Assembly: GCA_026713745.1 (NCBI GenBank)
Contig: JAPONU010000132.1
Location: forward strand, 1 to 5,342
Length of the DNA stretch: 5,342 nt
Direction of reading: 5' to 3'
Origin: a bacterium
GTDB taxonomy: Bacteria; Actinomycetota; Acidimicrobiia; Acidimicrobiales; CATQHL01
This document shows positions 1-4,562 of the stretch, piece after piece. Both the position numbers and the translations under genes were made by a program. Position 1 is the stretch's first letter. Each line of letters begins with the position of its first letter. The notes below the pieces were generated by a model. The model did no database searches, had not been told where the DNA came from, and saw nothing but the letters and a program-made list of their open reading frames with translations.

Positions 1-175
1 CCGTGAGAATCCACGAGAGCACGGCGTCGGTGGTGTTGAGATCGGCACCGATGGTGGGGAACCCCACGTTCACGATGGAGGCGTCGATCACCACCAGGAA
101 AACGCTGACGCACGCAACCCCCAGCACCACCCATGCCCGCCGTGGCACCGGCGCGCCATCTCGTGGCCGTCTCAC
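1..175 (-). CDS. MFS transporter, DHA2 (EmrB/QacA-like) type, N-terminal fragment
   Basis: This is the first 58 codons of a gene that continues past the left edge. By family, the product would be a cytoplasmic-membrane proton-coupled exporter of drugs or other small molecules. The start is read as GTG at 175 because GGAGG (185-181) lies 5 bases upstream; an in-frame ATG at 205 has no ribosome binding site. A basic, Pro-rich N-terminus (about residues 2-13) precedes a hydrophobic first helix (about 15-32). Next comes IDASIVNVGFPTIGADL (residues 30-46), a close match to the DHA2/DHA1 signature D-x-(T/S)-I-V-N-V-(A/G)-x-P-x-I at the end of TM1; Asp31 is the conserved acid. The following TTDAVLSWILT resembles the start of TM2. 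Substrate cannot be inferred. It is transcribed away from the DNA-repair gene at 325. Family assignment is good; the subfamily is less certain from 58 residues. Confidence 0.85.
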   Translation of the reverse strand, partial: MRRPRDGAPVPRRAWVVLGVACVSVFLVVIDASIVNVGFPTIGADLNTTDAVLSWILT

Positions 176-180
176 AATTG

Positions 181-185
181 CCTCC
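181..185 (-). promoter_or_regulatory. Ribosome binding site of the MFS gene
   Basis: GGAGG on the minus strand, 5 bases before the GTG at 175. It decides the start in favour of GTG 175 over the in-frame ATG at 205, which lacks any purine-rich leader. Confidence 0.7.
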
Positions 186-312
186 AAGCCTGCCCGACGC
201 GTCATCGCGCCAGGGGCGCCACGACGGGGCGTGACCCCCGGAACGCTACCGGCGGGCCCGAACGCCTCCGCTCGCTCACCAGCGGCCCGCCGCGTGGGCT
301 GAGCAGGGCCGG

Positions 313-318
313 TACGCT
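313..318 (+). promoter_or_regulatory. Candidate -10 element for a leaderless transcript
   Basis: TACGCT fits the TANNNT form of an actinobacterial -10 box and sits 6 bases before the ATG at 325, so transcription would begin at or next to the start codon. The gene has no usable Shine-Dalgarno sequence: GGGG at 320-323 abuts the ATG. Both facts fit a leaderless mRNA. No -35 match is seen at the expected place. The rest of the 176-324 divergent region holds only an 8-base palindrome (CGGGCCCG, 253-260) and a weak minus-strand TAGCGT (249-244) that might serve the MFS gene. Confidence 0.45.
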
Positions 319-324
319 CGGGGT

Positions 325-906
325 ATGACCGCTGGAACACTTGCCGTCACCGGTGATGACGCCGCTGACGCGCTCGTCAACAACGAACCTCTGGCTCTCC
401 TGCTGGCGATGCTGCTCGACCAGCAGATCCCCATGGAATGGGCGTTCAAGTCGCCGCACCGGCTGGCCGAACGGCTCGGCGGCGAATTGGACGCCTCCGC
501 CATTGCCGCCATGGACCCCGGCGACCTGGAGGCCACCTTCGGCATCAAGCCGGCGCTGCATCGCTTCCCCGCGGCGATGGCCCGGCGGGCCCACGACTTG
601 TGCCGCCACATCGCCGACCAGTACGACGGCGACGCCGAGGCGGTCTGGGTCACCGCCGCCAGCGGCGGGGAGCTCTACGACCGCCTGCGGGCGCTGCCCG
701 GCTACGGCGACGAGAAGTCCATGATCTTCCTGGCCATCCTGGCCAAGCGCTTCGCCGTCCGCCCCGACGGCTGGGACGGCTACGCCGGTCCCTTCGCCGA
801 CGACACTCCCCGCTCGGTGGCCGACATCGACGGCCCCGAAGCGCTCGCCCGGGTGCGCGCCTGGAAGAAGGAACAGAAGGCTGCCGGCCGCTCCAAGCAG
901 GATTGA
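325..906 (+). CDS. HhH-GPD family base-excision DNA repair protein (TIGR03252-like)
   Basis: A 193-residue DNA glycosylase-like protein, expected to remove damaged bases from DNA in the cytoplasm. The N-terminal block LLLAMLLDQQIPMEWAF (about 25-41) matches the 'LLDQQ' helix of the actinobacterial HhH-GPD family TIGR03252 as I remember it. The helix-hairpin-helix is around 118-142, with hairpin LPGYGDEKS at 124-132. By alignment to endonuclease III (LPGVGRKTA, Lys120, Asp138), the catalytic Lys position is Glu130, with Lys131 next to it. Asp148 falls exactly 18 residues on, at the catalytic Asp. Keeping Asp without Lys fits a monofunctional, AlkA/MutY-like glycosylase rather than a lyase. Only one Cys (Cys93) is present, so there is no 4Fe-4S cluster. 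The C-terminus is Lys-rich. The substrate is unknown. The ATG at 325 is probably leaderless. The DUF4190-type gene follows 37 bases downstream and may be co-transcribed. Confidence 0.85.
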   Translation: MTAGTLAVTGDDAADALVNNEPLALLLAMLLDQQIPMEWAFKSPHRLAERLGGELDASAIAAMDPGDLEATFGIKPALHRFPAAMARRAHDLCRHIADQYDGDAEAVWVTAASGGELYDRLRALPGYGDEKSMIFLAILAKRFAVRPDGWDGYAGPFADDTPRSVADIDGPEALARVRAWKKEQKAAGRSKQD

Positions 907-933
907 GGTGCCGCCGGCGCCTCGAACCGGGTC

Positions 934-939
934 AGGAGG
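934..939 (+). promoter_or_regulatory. Ribosome binding site selecting GTG 944
   Basis: AGGAGG lies 4 bases before GTG at 944. It favours this start over the in-frame GTG at 908, which lies almost on the preceding stop codon and has no such leader. Confidence 0.7.
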
Positions 940-943
940 AGAC

Positions 944-1483
944 GTGGAGAACCGCTACGACCGCGAGGAACGCCGCCCCGAGGGCAGTCCATCGGGCGGC
1001 TCGGACCCGAAGGACGCCCCGGCCGCCGGGGACTTCCCCTGGCAGGAGGCACCGGGCGGTCAGCCGGAGGCCGGCTGGGGCCCGCCCGAGGGGGACCGCA
1101 GGAACGACCCGCCCCCGCAGGCGCCCACCGGGCAGGGAACCGGTTCAGCGGTGCCTCCGGGCAACGGAATGGCCGTGGCCGGCTTCGTCCTGTCGATCCT
1201 CGCGCTGATCCTGTGCTGGCTGTCGCTGATCGACCTGATCTTCGTCGTCCCGGCGATCGTCTTCTCGGCGATCGGGCTGCGCAGATCCAACAGGCAGGCC
1301 AGACCGCACCGGGGCCTCGCCATCGCCGGATTGTCGATCGCGCTGGTCGCCGCGGTGATCATGATCGTGCTCACGATCATCTACATTTCGGTCGCAGACG
1401 ACGTCATCGACGGACTCGACGGGATCGAGCACCTCGAGGAACTCGACGATGTCCGCGAGGGGAGCGGCAACCAAGATTTCTAG
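944..1483 (+). CDS. DUF4190-type small membrane protein
   Basis: A 179-residue protein of unknown function. Residues 1-72 are hydrophilic, rich in Pro, Gly, Asp and Glu, and probably disordered. The DUF4190-like part follows: GMAVAGFVLSILALILCWL (75-93), a second hydrophobic stretch (about 96-112, ending in IGLRRSNRQAR), then RGLAIAGLSIALVAAVIMIVLTIIYI (123-148). The pair 'NG.A(V)AGFVL' and 'RGLAIAGL' with a basic loop between them is the hallmark of the family. The tail (149-179) is acidic. With the predicted helices it should sit in the cytoplasmic membrane. The start is GTG 944 on the strength of its AGGAGG; GTG 908 would add 12 residues. It follows the glycosylase gene by 37 bases, so co-transcription is likely, but no functional link is evident. 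The family is confident; the role is unknown. Confidence 0.85.
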   Translation: MENRYDREERRPEGSPSGGSDPKDAPAAGDFPWQEAPGGQPEAGWGPPEGDRRNDPPPQAPTGQGTGSAVPPGNGMAVAGFVLSILALILCWLSLIDLIFVVPAIVFSAIGLRRSNRQARPHRGLAIAGLSIALVAAVIMIVLTIIYISVADDVIDGLDGIEHLEELDDVREGSGNQDF

Positions 1484-1531
1484 GGCCCGAGGCTCAACGG
1501 CCCGAACTCGACTTCCGACCCGAGGGCGTCC

Positions 1532-1565
1532 GGCGGACCCGTCCCGTGAGGTGGCGCCGTCCGCC
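1532..1565. terminator. Weak inverted repeat between convergent genes
   Basis: GGCGGAC (1532-1538) and GTCCGCC (1559-1565) form a 7-base-pair stem with a 20-base loop in the 81-base gap where the DUF4190-type gene and the hydrolase gene converge. There is no T-run on either strand, so it is a poor intrinsic terminator. In such GC-rich DNA the pairing could be chance. Nothing else was found in 1484-1564. Confidence 0.25.
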
Positions 1566-2416
1566 TAGCCGGTGACCGCCGGCGCGGGGCCCTCGGCCGT
1601 GCGGGGTGCATCCGGTCCGCCGGCCGGCTCCGGGGCAGCCGCAGGCCCCAGAACTCTGTCGTGGCCGTGGCGGTCCAGCCAGCCCAGCACCAGGGAGATG
1701 CAGCGCGGGTCGTAGCGCAGCCGGTGGCCACCGGCGGGGATGATGCGCAGATCGGCGGCGCCGTGAGCATCGGCGATGACACGGGCGTCCAGCGATGACA
1801 CCAACTCGTCGTCCGAGCCGTGCACAACCATCAGCGGGCGTGGCGCCAACCGGTCGGCGGCATCGGTCGTGCTGAACGATGCGAATTGGTCACTCCACAC
1901 TTTGAGGTCCACCGGGAACGTCTCGCCGCGCACGATTCCCGTCTCCCGGGCGTGGCGCAGCAGGCGCTCGGCGTTGACGACCCAGTCGGCGAAGTCCGCC
2001 GGCGCGCCCACCGACACCACCCCCGCCACCGTGGGCGTGTCGGCAGCGGCCCGGATCGCCACGGCACCGCCGGTGCCGAACCCTGCGATCCAGATCCCCC
2101 GCGTGCGGGTCCGCTCCGACACGTGCTCGGTGGCGGCGCGCACGTCCTCCACCCAGCCCAGCAACGAAAAGTCCCCCTCGGAGAGTCCGCAGCCCCGGTA
2201 GTTGAGCACCAGGGCCGACCAACCCATCTCGGCAGCCATGCGGTCGGCCAGGACGTGGTAGGAGCGGCCCGCCGTTGTGGCCCCACCGGGCGCCGCCGGC
2301 AGACCGTGACAGATGACGACGGCGGGCCGCGGATCCCGCAGGACCTCACCGTCGGAGCGCAGGGGCCGGGCCAGGTAACCCGAGAGGGTCAGTGGCCCTG
2401 AGGGGATCTCCTCCAC
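1565..2416 (-). CDS. Alpha/beta-hydrolase-fold protein with altered nucleophile motif
   Basis: A 283-residue cytoplasmic protein with no signal peptide. Its alpha/beta-hydrolase landmarks run in order: VVICHGLP (33-40, oxyanion-hole HG at 37-38); ALVLNYRGCGLSEG (68-81); the nucleophile elbow WIAGFGTGGAVAI (109-121); LMVVHGSDDELV (195-206, Asp203 as catalytic acid); and PAGGHRLR (227-234, His231). The elbow should be G-x-S-x-G but reads G-F-G-T-G, so Gly114 (GGC) replaces the Ser. A GGC-to-AGC difference of one base would restore it. Lacking the nucleophile, the protein may be catalytically dead, use another residue, or reflect a sequence error. The Pro/Ala/Gly-rich tail (from about 258) is likely disordered. 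GTG 2416 follows the TGA of the upstream gene with no gap, implying translational coupling; no strong ribosome binding site is seen. Family resemblance is to the dienelactone-hydrolase/BAAT-like esterases. Substrate unknown. Confidence 0.85.
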   Translation of the reverse strand: MEEIPSGPLTLSGYLARPLRSDGEVLRDPRPAVVICHGLPAAPGGATTAGRSYHVLADRMAAEMGWSALVLNYRGCGLSEGDFSLLGWVEDVRAATEHVSERTRTRGIWIAGFGTGGAVAIRAAADTPTVAGVVSVGAPADFADWVVNAERLLRHARETGIVRGETFPVDLKVWSDQFASFSTTDAADRLAPRPLMVVHGSDDELVSSLDARVIADAHGAADLRIIPAGGHRLRYDPRCISLVLGWLDRHGHDRVLGPAAAPEPAGGPDAPRTAEGPAPAVTG

Positions 2417-2638
2417 TCACCCGCCCCGCAGGCGGTAGCCGCGGTTGCGCGCCTCGGCCAGCGTGTCGGGCGCGAAGCACAGGTAGCGCCCCGAGGCCAC
2501 CAACTCGTCGATGACCGCTCGGGACGGCGGCCCGGCCGCCGCGGAATCGTCGGTGGGCACCTTGTCGAGGTCGTAGACGGCGCCGGTGCGCTTGTCGCCG
2601 ATGTAGCGGTGGTCGGCCACTCCCCTGGGGCGATACAC
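2417..2638 (-). CDS. Small hypothetical protein, 73 residues
   Basis: I do not recognise this family. The protein is soluble-looking, with no signal or membrane segment. It has two parts: a basic N-terminal half containing VADHRYIGDKRTGAVYDLD (about residues 7-25), and a C-terminal half, SRAVIDELVASGRYLCFAPD (39-58), followed by LAEARNRGYRLRGG. One Cys is present (Cys54). Evidence that it is real is positional: its TGA (2419-2417) abuts the GTG of the hydrolase, a typical translational coupling; a good -10 box sits 7 bases before its GTG start; and the reading frame fills a space otherwise without a gene. It probably serves with, or is co-expressed with, the hydrolase-fold protein. The overlapping minus-strand frame reaching 2739 is compositionally poor and is judged a shadow. 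Confidence 0.65.
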   Translation of the reverse strand: MYRPRGVADHRYIGDKRTGAVYDLDKVPTDDSAAAGPPSRAVIDELVASGRYLCFAPDTLAEARNRGYRLRGG

Positions 2639-2645
2639 GCCGACG

Positions 2646-2651
2646 ATGCTA
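2646..2651 (-). promoter_or_regulatory. Candidate -10 element, leaderless start of the 73-residue gene
   Basis: On the minus strand TAGCAT (TANNNT) is followed by 7 bases and then the GTG at 2638, the spacing expected when transcription starts on the start codon. There is no Shine-Dalgarno sequence. No -35 match is seen. Just upstream, a short inverted repeat (ATCCG and CGGAT around one base, 2658-2668) could be an operator or chance. The remaining 2669-2716 holds nothing supportable. Confidence 0.45.
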
Positions 2652-2716
2652 AAGCGGATCCGGCGGATTCGCGGCGCTCGAACGCAGCCGCCGGCCAGAT
2701 GGCGGCCAGGTGACTG

Positions 2717-3163
2717 TCAGCCGCCTCCCACCTCGTCACCGATGGCGCCGATGGCCGCCAGGTAATGGGCGTTCAACTCCAGCACGACGACGGCGTCGAC
2801 GGCATCGAGTTCCACGCCCGCCGCCTCGGCGCGACGCAACAGTTCGTCTAGGGCCTCGTCGGGTTCGCTCTCGCTGGGGGCACGGGCGAATCCCCCTGCC
2901 AGGGCATCCGCGTCGCCGAAGGCCGCCACGCCTCTGCGGCGAAGATGATCGAGGTTCCAGGCCAGCATCAGCGCCACCGCGTCGAGCCCCAACCGGTCGG
3001 CACTCTCGGCGGGGAGGCCGCGGTGCACGAACTCGGTGGCCGCGGCCAGGTCATAGGTGGCGACGGCCTCGGTGTTCGCCAGGCGGGCGCTCACCGTGAC
3101 GACCGTGTAGCGCGCCACCGCCGCCACCAGCACCGCGGCGACGGCGATGAGAATCCAGATCAC
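2717..3163 (-). CDS. Small single-pass membrane protein of an unnamed actinobacterial family
   Basis: A 148-residue protein. Residues 2-17 (IWILIAVAAVLVAAVA) form one N-terminal hydrophobic helix without a cleavage or lipobox motif, so it reads as a membrane anchor. The soluble part has two similar-looking segments. ATYDLAAATEFVHRGLP (35-51) then RLGLDAVALMLAWNLDHLRRRGVA (57-80) lead to a variable acidic linker (about 84-104). Then come LDELLRRAEAAGVELDAVDA (105-124) and VLELNAHYLAAIGAIGDEV (128-146). This plan ('YDL..A..FV...LP', 'W.LD.LR..GV', 'L.YL.AIGA(I/V)G') matches actinobacterial proteins of unknown function that I recall without a name. GTG 3163 is chosen because GGGAGAG lies 5 bases upstream. 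It follows the acyl-CoA dehydrogenase gene by 64 bases containing a hairpin. Function not inferred. Confidence 0.75.
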   Translation of the reverse strand: MIWILIAVAAVLVAAVARYTVVTVSARLANTEAVATYDLAAATEFVHRGLPAESADRLGLDAVALMLAWNLDHLRRRGVAAFGDADALAGGFARAPSESEPDEALDELLRRAEAAGVELDAVDAVVVLELNAHYLAAIGAIGDEVGGG

Positions 3164-3168
3164 GCCGA

Positions 3169-3175
3169 CTCTCCC
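3169..3175 (-). promoter_or_regulatory. Ribosome binding site of the 148-residue gene
   Basis: GGGAGAG on the minus strand ends 5 bases before GTG 3163. It supports this non-ATG start and independent translation initiation after the hairpin. Confidence 0.6.
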
Positions 3176-3190
3176 GTCCAGGGTCGAGAT

Positions 3191-3220
3191 CCCGCGGTGC
3201 GGGACCGCTCGGACCGCGGG
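3191..3220 (-). terminator. Hairpin just after the acyl-CoA dehydrogenase stop
   Basis: CCCGCGGT (3191-3198) and ACCGCGGG (3213-3220) are an exact 8-base inverted repeat with a 14-base loop, beginning 7 bases after the minus-strand stop codon. A competing tighter stem (TCCCGC 3190-3195 with GCGGGA 3199-3204, loop of 3) shares one arm. No T-run follows, so it may be a Rho-type or L-shaped terminator, an RNA-stabilising 3' stem, or a partial attenuator between two co-directional genes. Confidence 0.4.
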
Positions 3221-3227
3221 CAGGTGC

Positions 3228-4328
3228 TCAGAGCCCCACCAGGTCCGCGAGCCGCGCCCGATGGTGGGCGGGGTCCCCGAACATCAGCTGGCTGGCCTTG
3301 GCGCGCTTGAAGTAGAGGTGCGCGGGGTGCTCCCAGGTGAATCCGATGCCGCCGAGGATCTGGATGTTCTCCGCCGCCGCGCGGTAGTAGGCGTCGGAGC
3401 ACTGGGCCTTGGCCATGGCCGCCGCCACCGGCAGGTCCTCGTCACCGGTCGCGGCACACCAAGCGGCGTAGTAGGCGGCCGATCGGGCCGTCTCGGTCTC
3501 GAGCAGGAGGTCGGCACAGCGGTGCTTGATCGCCTGGAAGCTGCCGATGGGCCGGCCGAACTGCATCCGCTCCTTGGCGTAGGCGACCGCCGTGTCCAGG
3601 CAGCGCTGGGCACCCCCGACCTGCTCGGCGGCCAGCGCCACCGCTGCCAGCTGCAACACGCCGTCCAGGACAGCCGCGCCGTTGCCGAGCCTGCCGACCG
3701 CGACCGCCGGGGTGCCGGCGAAGGAGAGCCGGGCCTGCTTGCGCGTCAGATCCAGCGTCGGCAGCAATTCCCGCCCCAGACCCTCCGCGTCACCGCTGCA
3801 GCGGAACAGCCCCAGTCCTTGGGGGCTCCGTGCAGCCACCAGCACGACATCGGCCACGTGCCCGTCGAGCACGTAGCTCTTCTCGCCCCGCAGCCGCCAG
3901 CCCGTCCCGTCGGCGACCGCGACCGCCCCGTGCGCCTCGTCGTCCTCCTCGAAGGCCAGCGTTGCGATGCAGTCACCTGAGGCGATGGCCGGTAGCAGTT
4001 CCTCGCAGGCCGCATCGTCACCGCTCCGGGACAGCGCGTTCGCCGCCAGCACCACCGTGGAGAAGTACGGGGCACACAGCAGCGCCCGACCCATCTCCTC
4101 CAGCACCAGCGCCAGCTCGCGGAACGTGAACCCTCCCCCGCCGTGGCGCTCGGAGATGGCGATGCCCTGCAGGCCCAGCTGCCCGGCCATCTGGCGCCAC
4201 ACCGCCTCGTCGTAGCCCCCCTCGGTGGCCATCAACTCCCGAACGGCCGACTCCGGGGACTTCTCCTCGAGGAACTGCCGGACGAAGCGCCGCAGTTCCT
4301 CCTGATCCTCGCTGAACCCCAACCGCAC
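3228..4328 (-). CDS. Acyl-CoA dehydrogenase family protein (FadE-like)
   Basis: A 366-residue flavoprotein-family enzyme. Members use FAD to introduce an alpha-beta double bond in acyl-CoA thioesters (fatty acid, steroid or branched-chain breakdown) in the cytoplasm. The N-terminal helical domain begins at once (RLGFSEDQEELRRFVRQFL, 2-20). The beta domain starts near ATLAFEED (122-129), and the C-terminal helical domain spans about 218-366. FAD/tetramer signatures are present: KERMQFGRPIGSFQAIKH (252-269, Arg254) and ILGGIGFTWEHPAHLYFKRA (324-343). Aligned to MCAD, the Glu376 position is Phe350 (QLMFGDPA). The alternative site (IVD Glu254, MCAD Thr255) is Ala228. No usual catalytic base is therefore seen, as in the non-catalytic partner of actinobacterial heterotetrameric enzymes. 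Start: GTG 4328 has GGGGAGG 6 bases upstream; ATG 4343 has none. First gene of the minus-strand block. Confidence 0.88.
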   Translation of the reverse strand: MRLGFSEDQEELRRFVRQFLEEKSPESAVRELMATEGGYDEAVWRQMAGQLGLQGIAISERHGGGGFTFRELALVLEEMGRALLCAPYFSTVVLAANALSRSGDDAACEELLPAIASGDCIATLAFEEDDEAHGAVAVADGTGWRLRGEKSYVLDGHVADVVLVAARSPQGLGLFRCSGDAEGLGRELLPTLDLTRKQARLSFAGTPAVAVGRLGNGAAVLDGVLQLAAVALAAEQVGGAQRCLDTAVAYAKERMQFGRPIGSFQAIKHRCADLLLETETARSAAYYAAWCAATGDEDLPVAAAMAKAQCSDAYYRAAAENIQILGGIGFTWEHPAHLYFKRAKASQLMFGDPAHHRARLADLVGL

Positions 4329-4334
4329 GGCCGG

Positions 4335-4341
4335 CCTCCCC
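4335..4341 (-). promoter_or_regulatory. Ribosome binding site selecting GTG 4328
   Basis: GGGGAGG on the minus strand ends 6 bases before GTG 4328. The resulting N-terminus (RLGFSEDQEEL) is where this family normally begins. ATG 4343 and further upstream in-frame starts (to 4415) lack such a site and add residues unlike the family. Confidence 0.7.
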
Positions 4342-4360
4342 ATCACAACGTCTGGTGCAG

Positions 4361-4366
4361 AACATA
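4361..4366 (-). promoter_or_regulatory. Candidate -10 element of the acyl-CoA dehydrogenase gene
   Basis: TATGTT on the minus strand (TANNNT) would place transcription initiation near 4354, giving a leader of about 25 bases that contains the GGGGAGG site. No -35 hexamer is seen, which would suit an activator-dependent promoter. The direct repeats at 4381-4421 and 4454-4494 lie immediately upstream. Confidence 0.35.
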
Positions 4367-4380
4367 GCCTCCCATCCTCG

Positions 4381-4494
4381 GCACCCTCCGCCGGCCCCGG
4401 CGTCGAACACCTCATCGAGACCGAGTCCCGGCGGCCACGATCGGGCGCGCACCGCCGCCTCCGTCGAACCCGGCATCGAGCACCTCATCGACAC
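4381..4494. repeat. Pair of diverged direct repeats in the divergent intergenic region
   Basis: Copy A is 4381-4421 and copy B is 4454-4494. They are offset by 73 bases, with 33 of 41 positions identical by hand alignment. The core CCCGGC-(G/A)-TCGA-(A/G)-CACCTCATCGA (4396-4418 and 4469-4491) differs at only two positions. The pair lies in the 234-base gap between the divergent acyl-CoA dehydrogenase and lipoprotein genes. It may be a pair of regulator sites on the same helical face (73 bases is about seven turns) or a small local duplication. Copy B overlaps the possible -35 box of the lipoprotein gene. Confidence 0.5.
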
Positions 4495-4518
4495 GGCAGA
4501 CCACTTCGGAGATATTCT
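4488..4518 (+). promoter_or_regulatory. Candidate promoter of the lipoprotein gene
   Basis: TCGACA (4488-4493, 5 of 6 to TTGACA) and TATTCT (4513-4518, 4 of 6 to TATAAT) are 19 bases apart, slightly longer than ideal. Transcription would start near 4525, leaving a leader of about 38 bases. An alternative -10, TACCAT at 4545-4550, would give a very short leader of about 5 bases. The gene lacks a Shine-Dalgarno sequence, which favours the second, nearly leaderless option. Confidence 0.3.
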
Positions 4519-4562
4519 CCCGGCGCCGGGAACCTGGCACCCCCTACCATCGTCCAACAATC

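Noticed and set aside
206..324. Structured RNA or operator in the GC-rich divergent region
   Set aside because: Only short palindromes expected in GC-rich DNA were found; no conserved element could be recognised.
438..1208. Plus-strand frame of 256 codons with very high Arg content
   Set aside because: A shifted-frame shadow of the glycosylase and DUF4190-type genes, both of which carry family motifs.
3147..3980. Plus-strand frame of 277 codons
   Set aside because: Antisense to the acyl-CoA dehydrogenase, whose motifs are unmistakable; composition is Arg/Gly-rich with no recognisable domain.
4329..4415. N-terminal extension of the acyl-CoA dehydrogenase to 4415
   Set aside because: The extra residues do not resemble the family and lack a ribosome binding site, whereas GTG 4328 has a strong one and a normal N-terminus.
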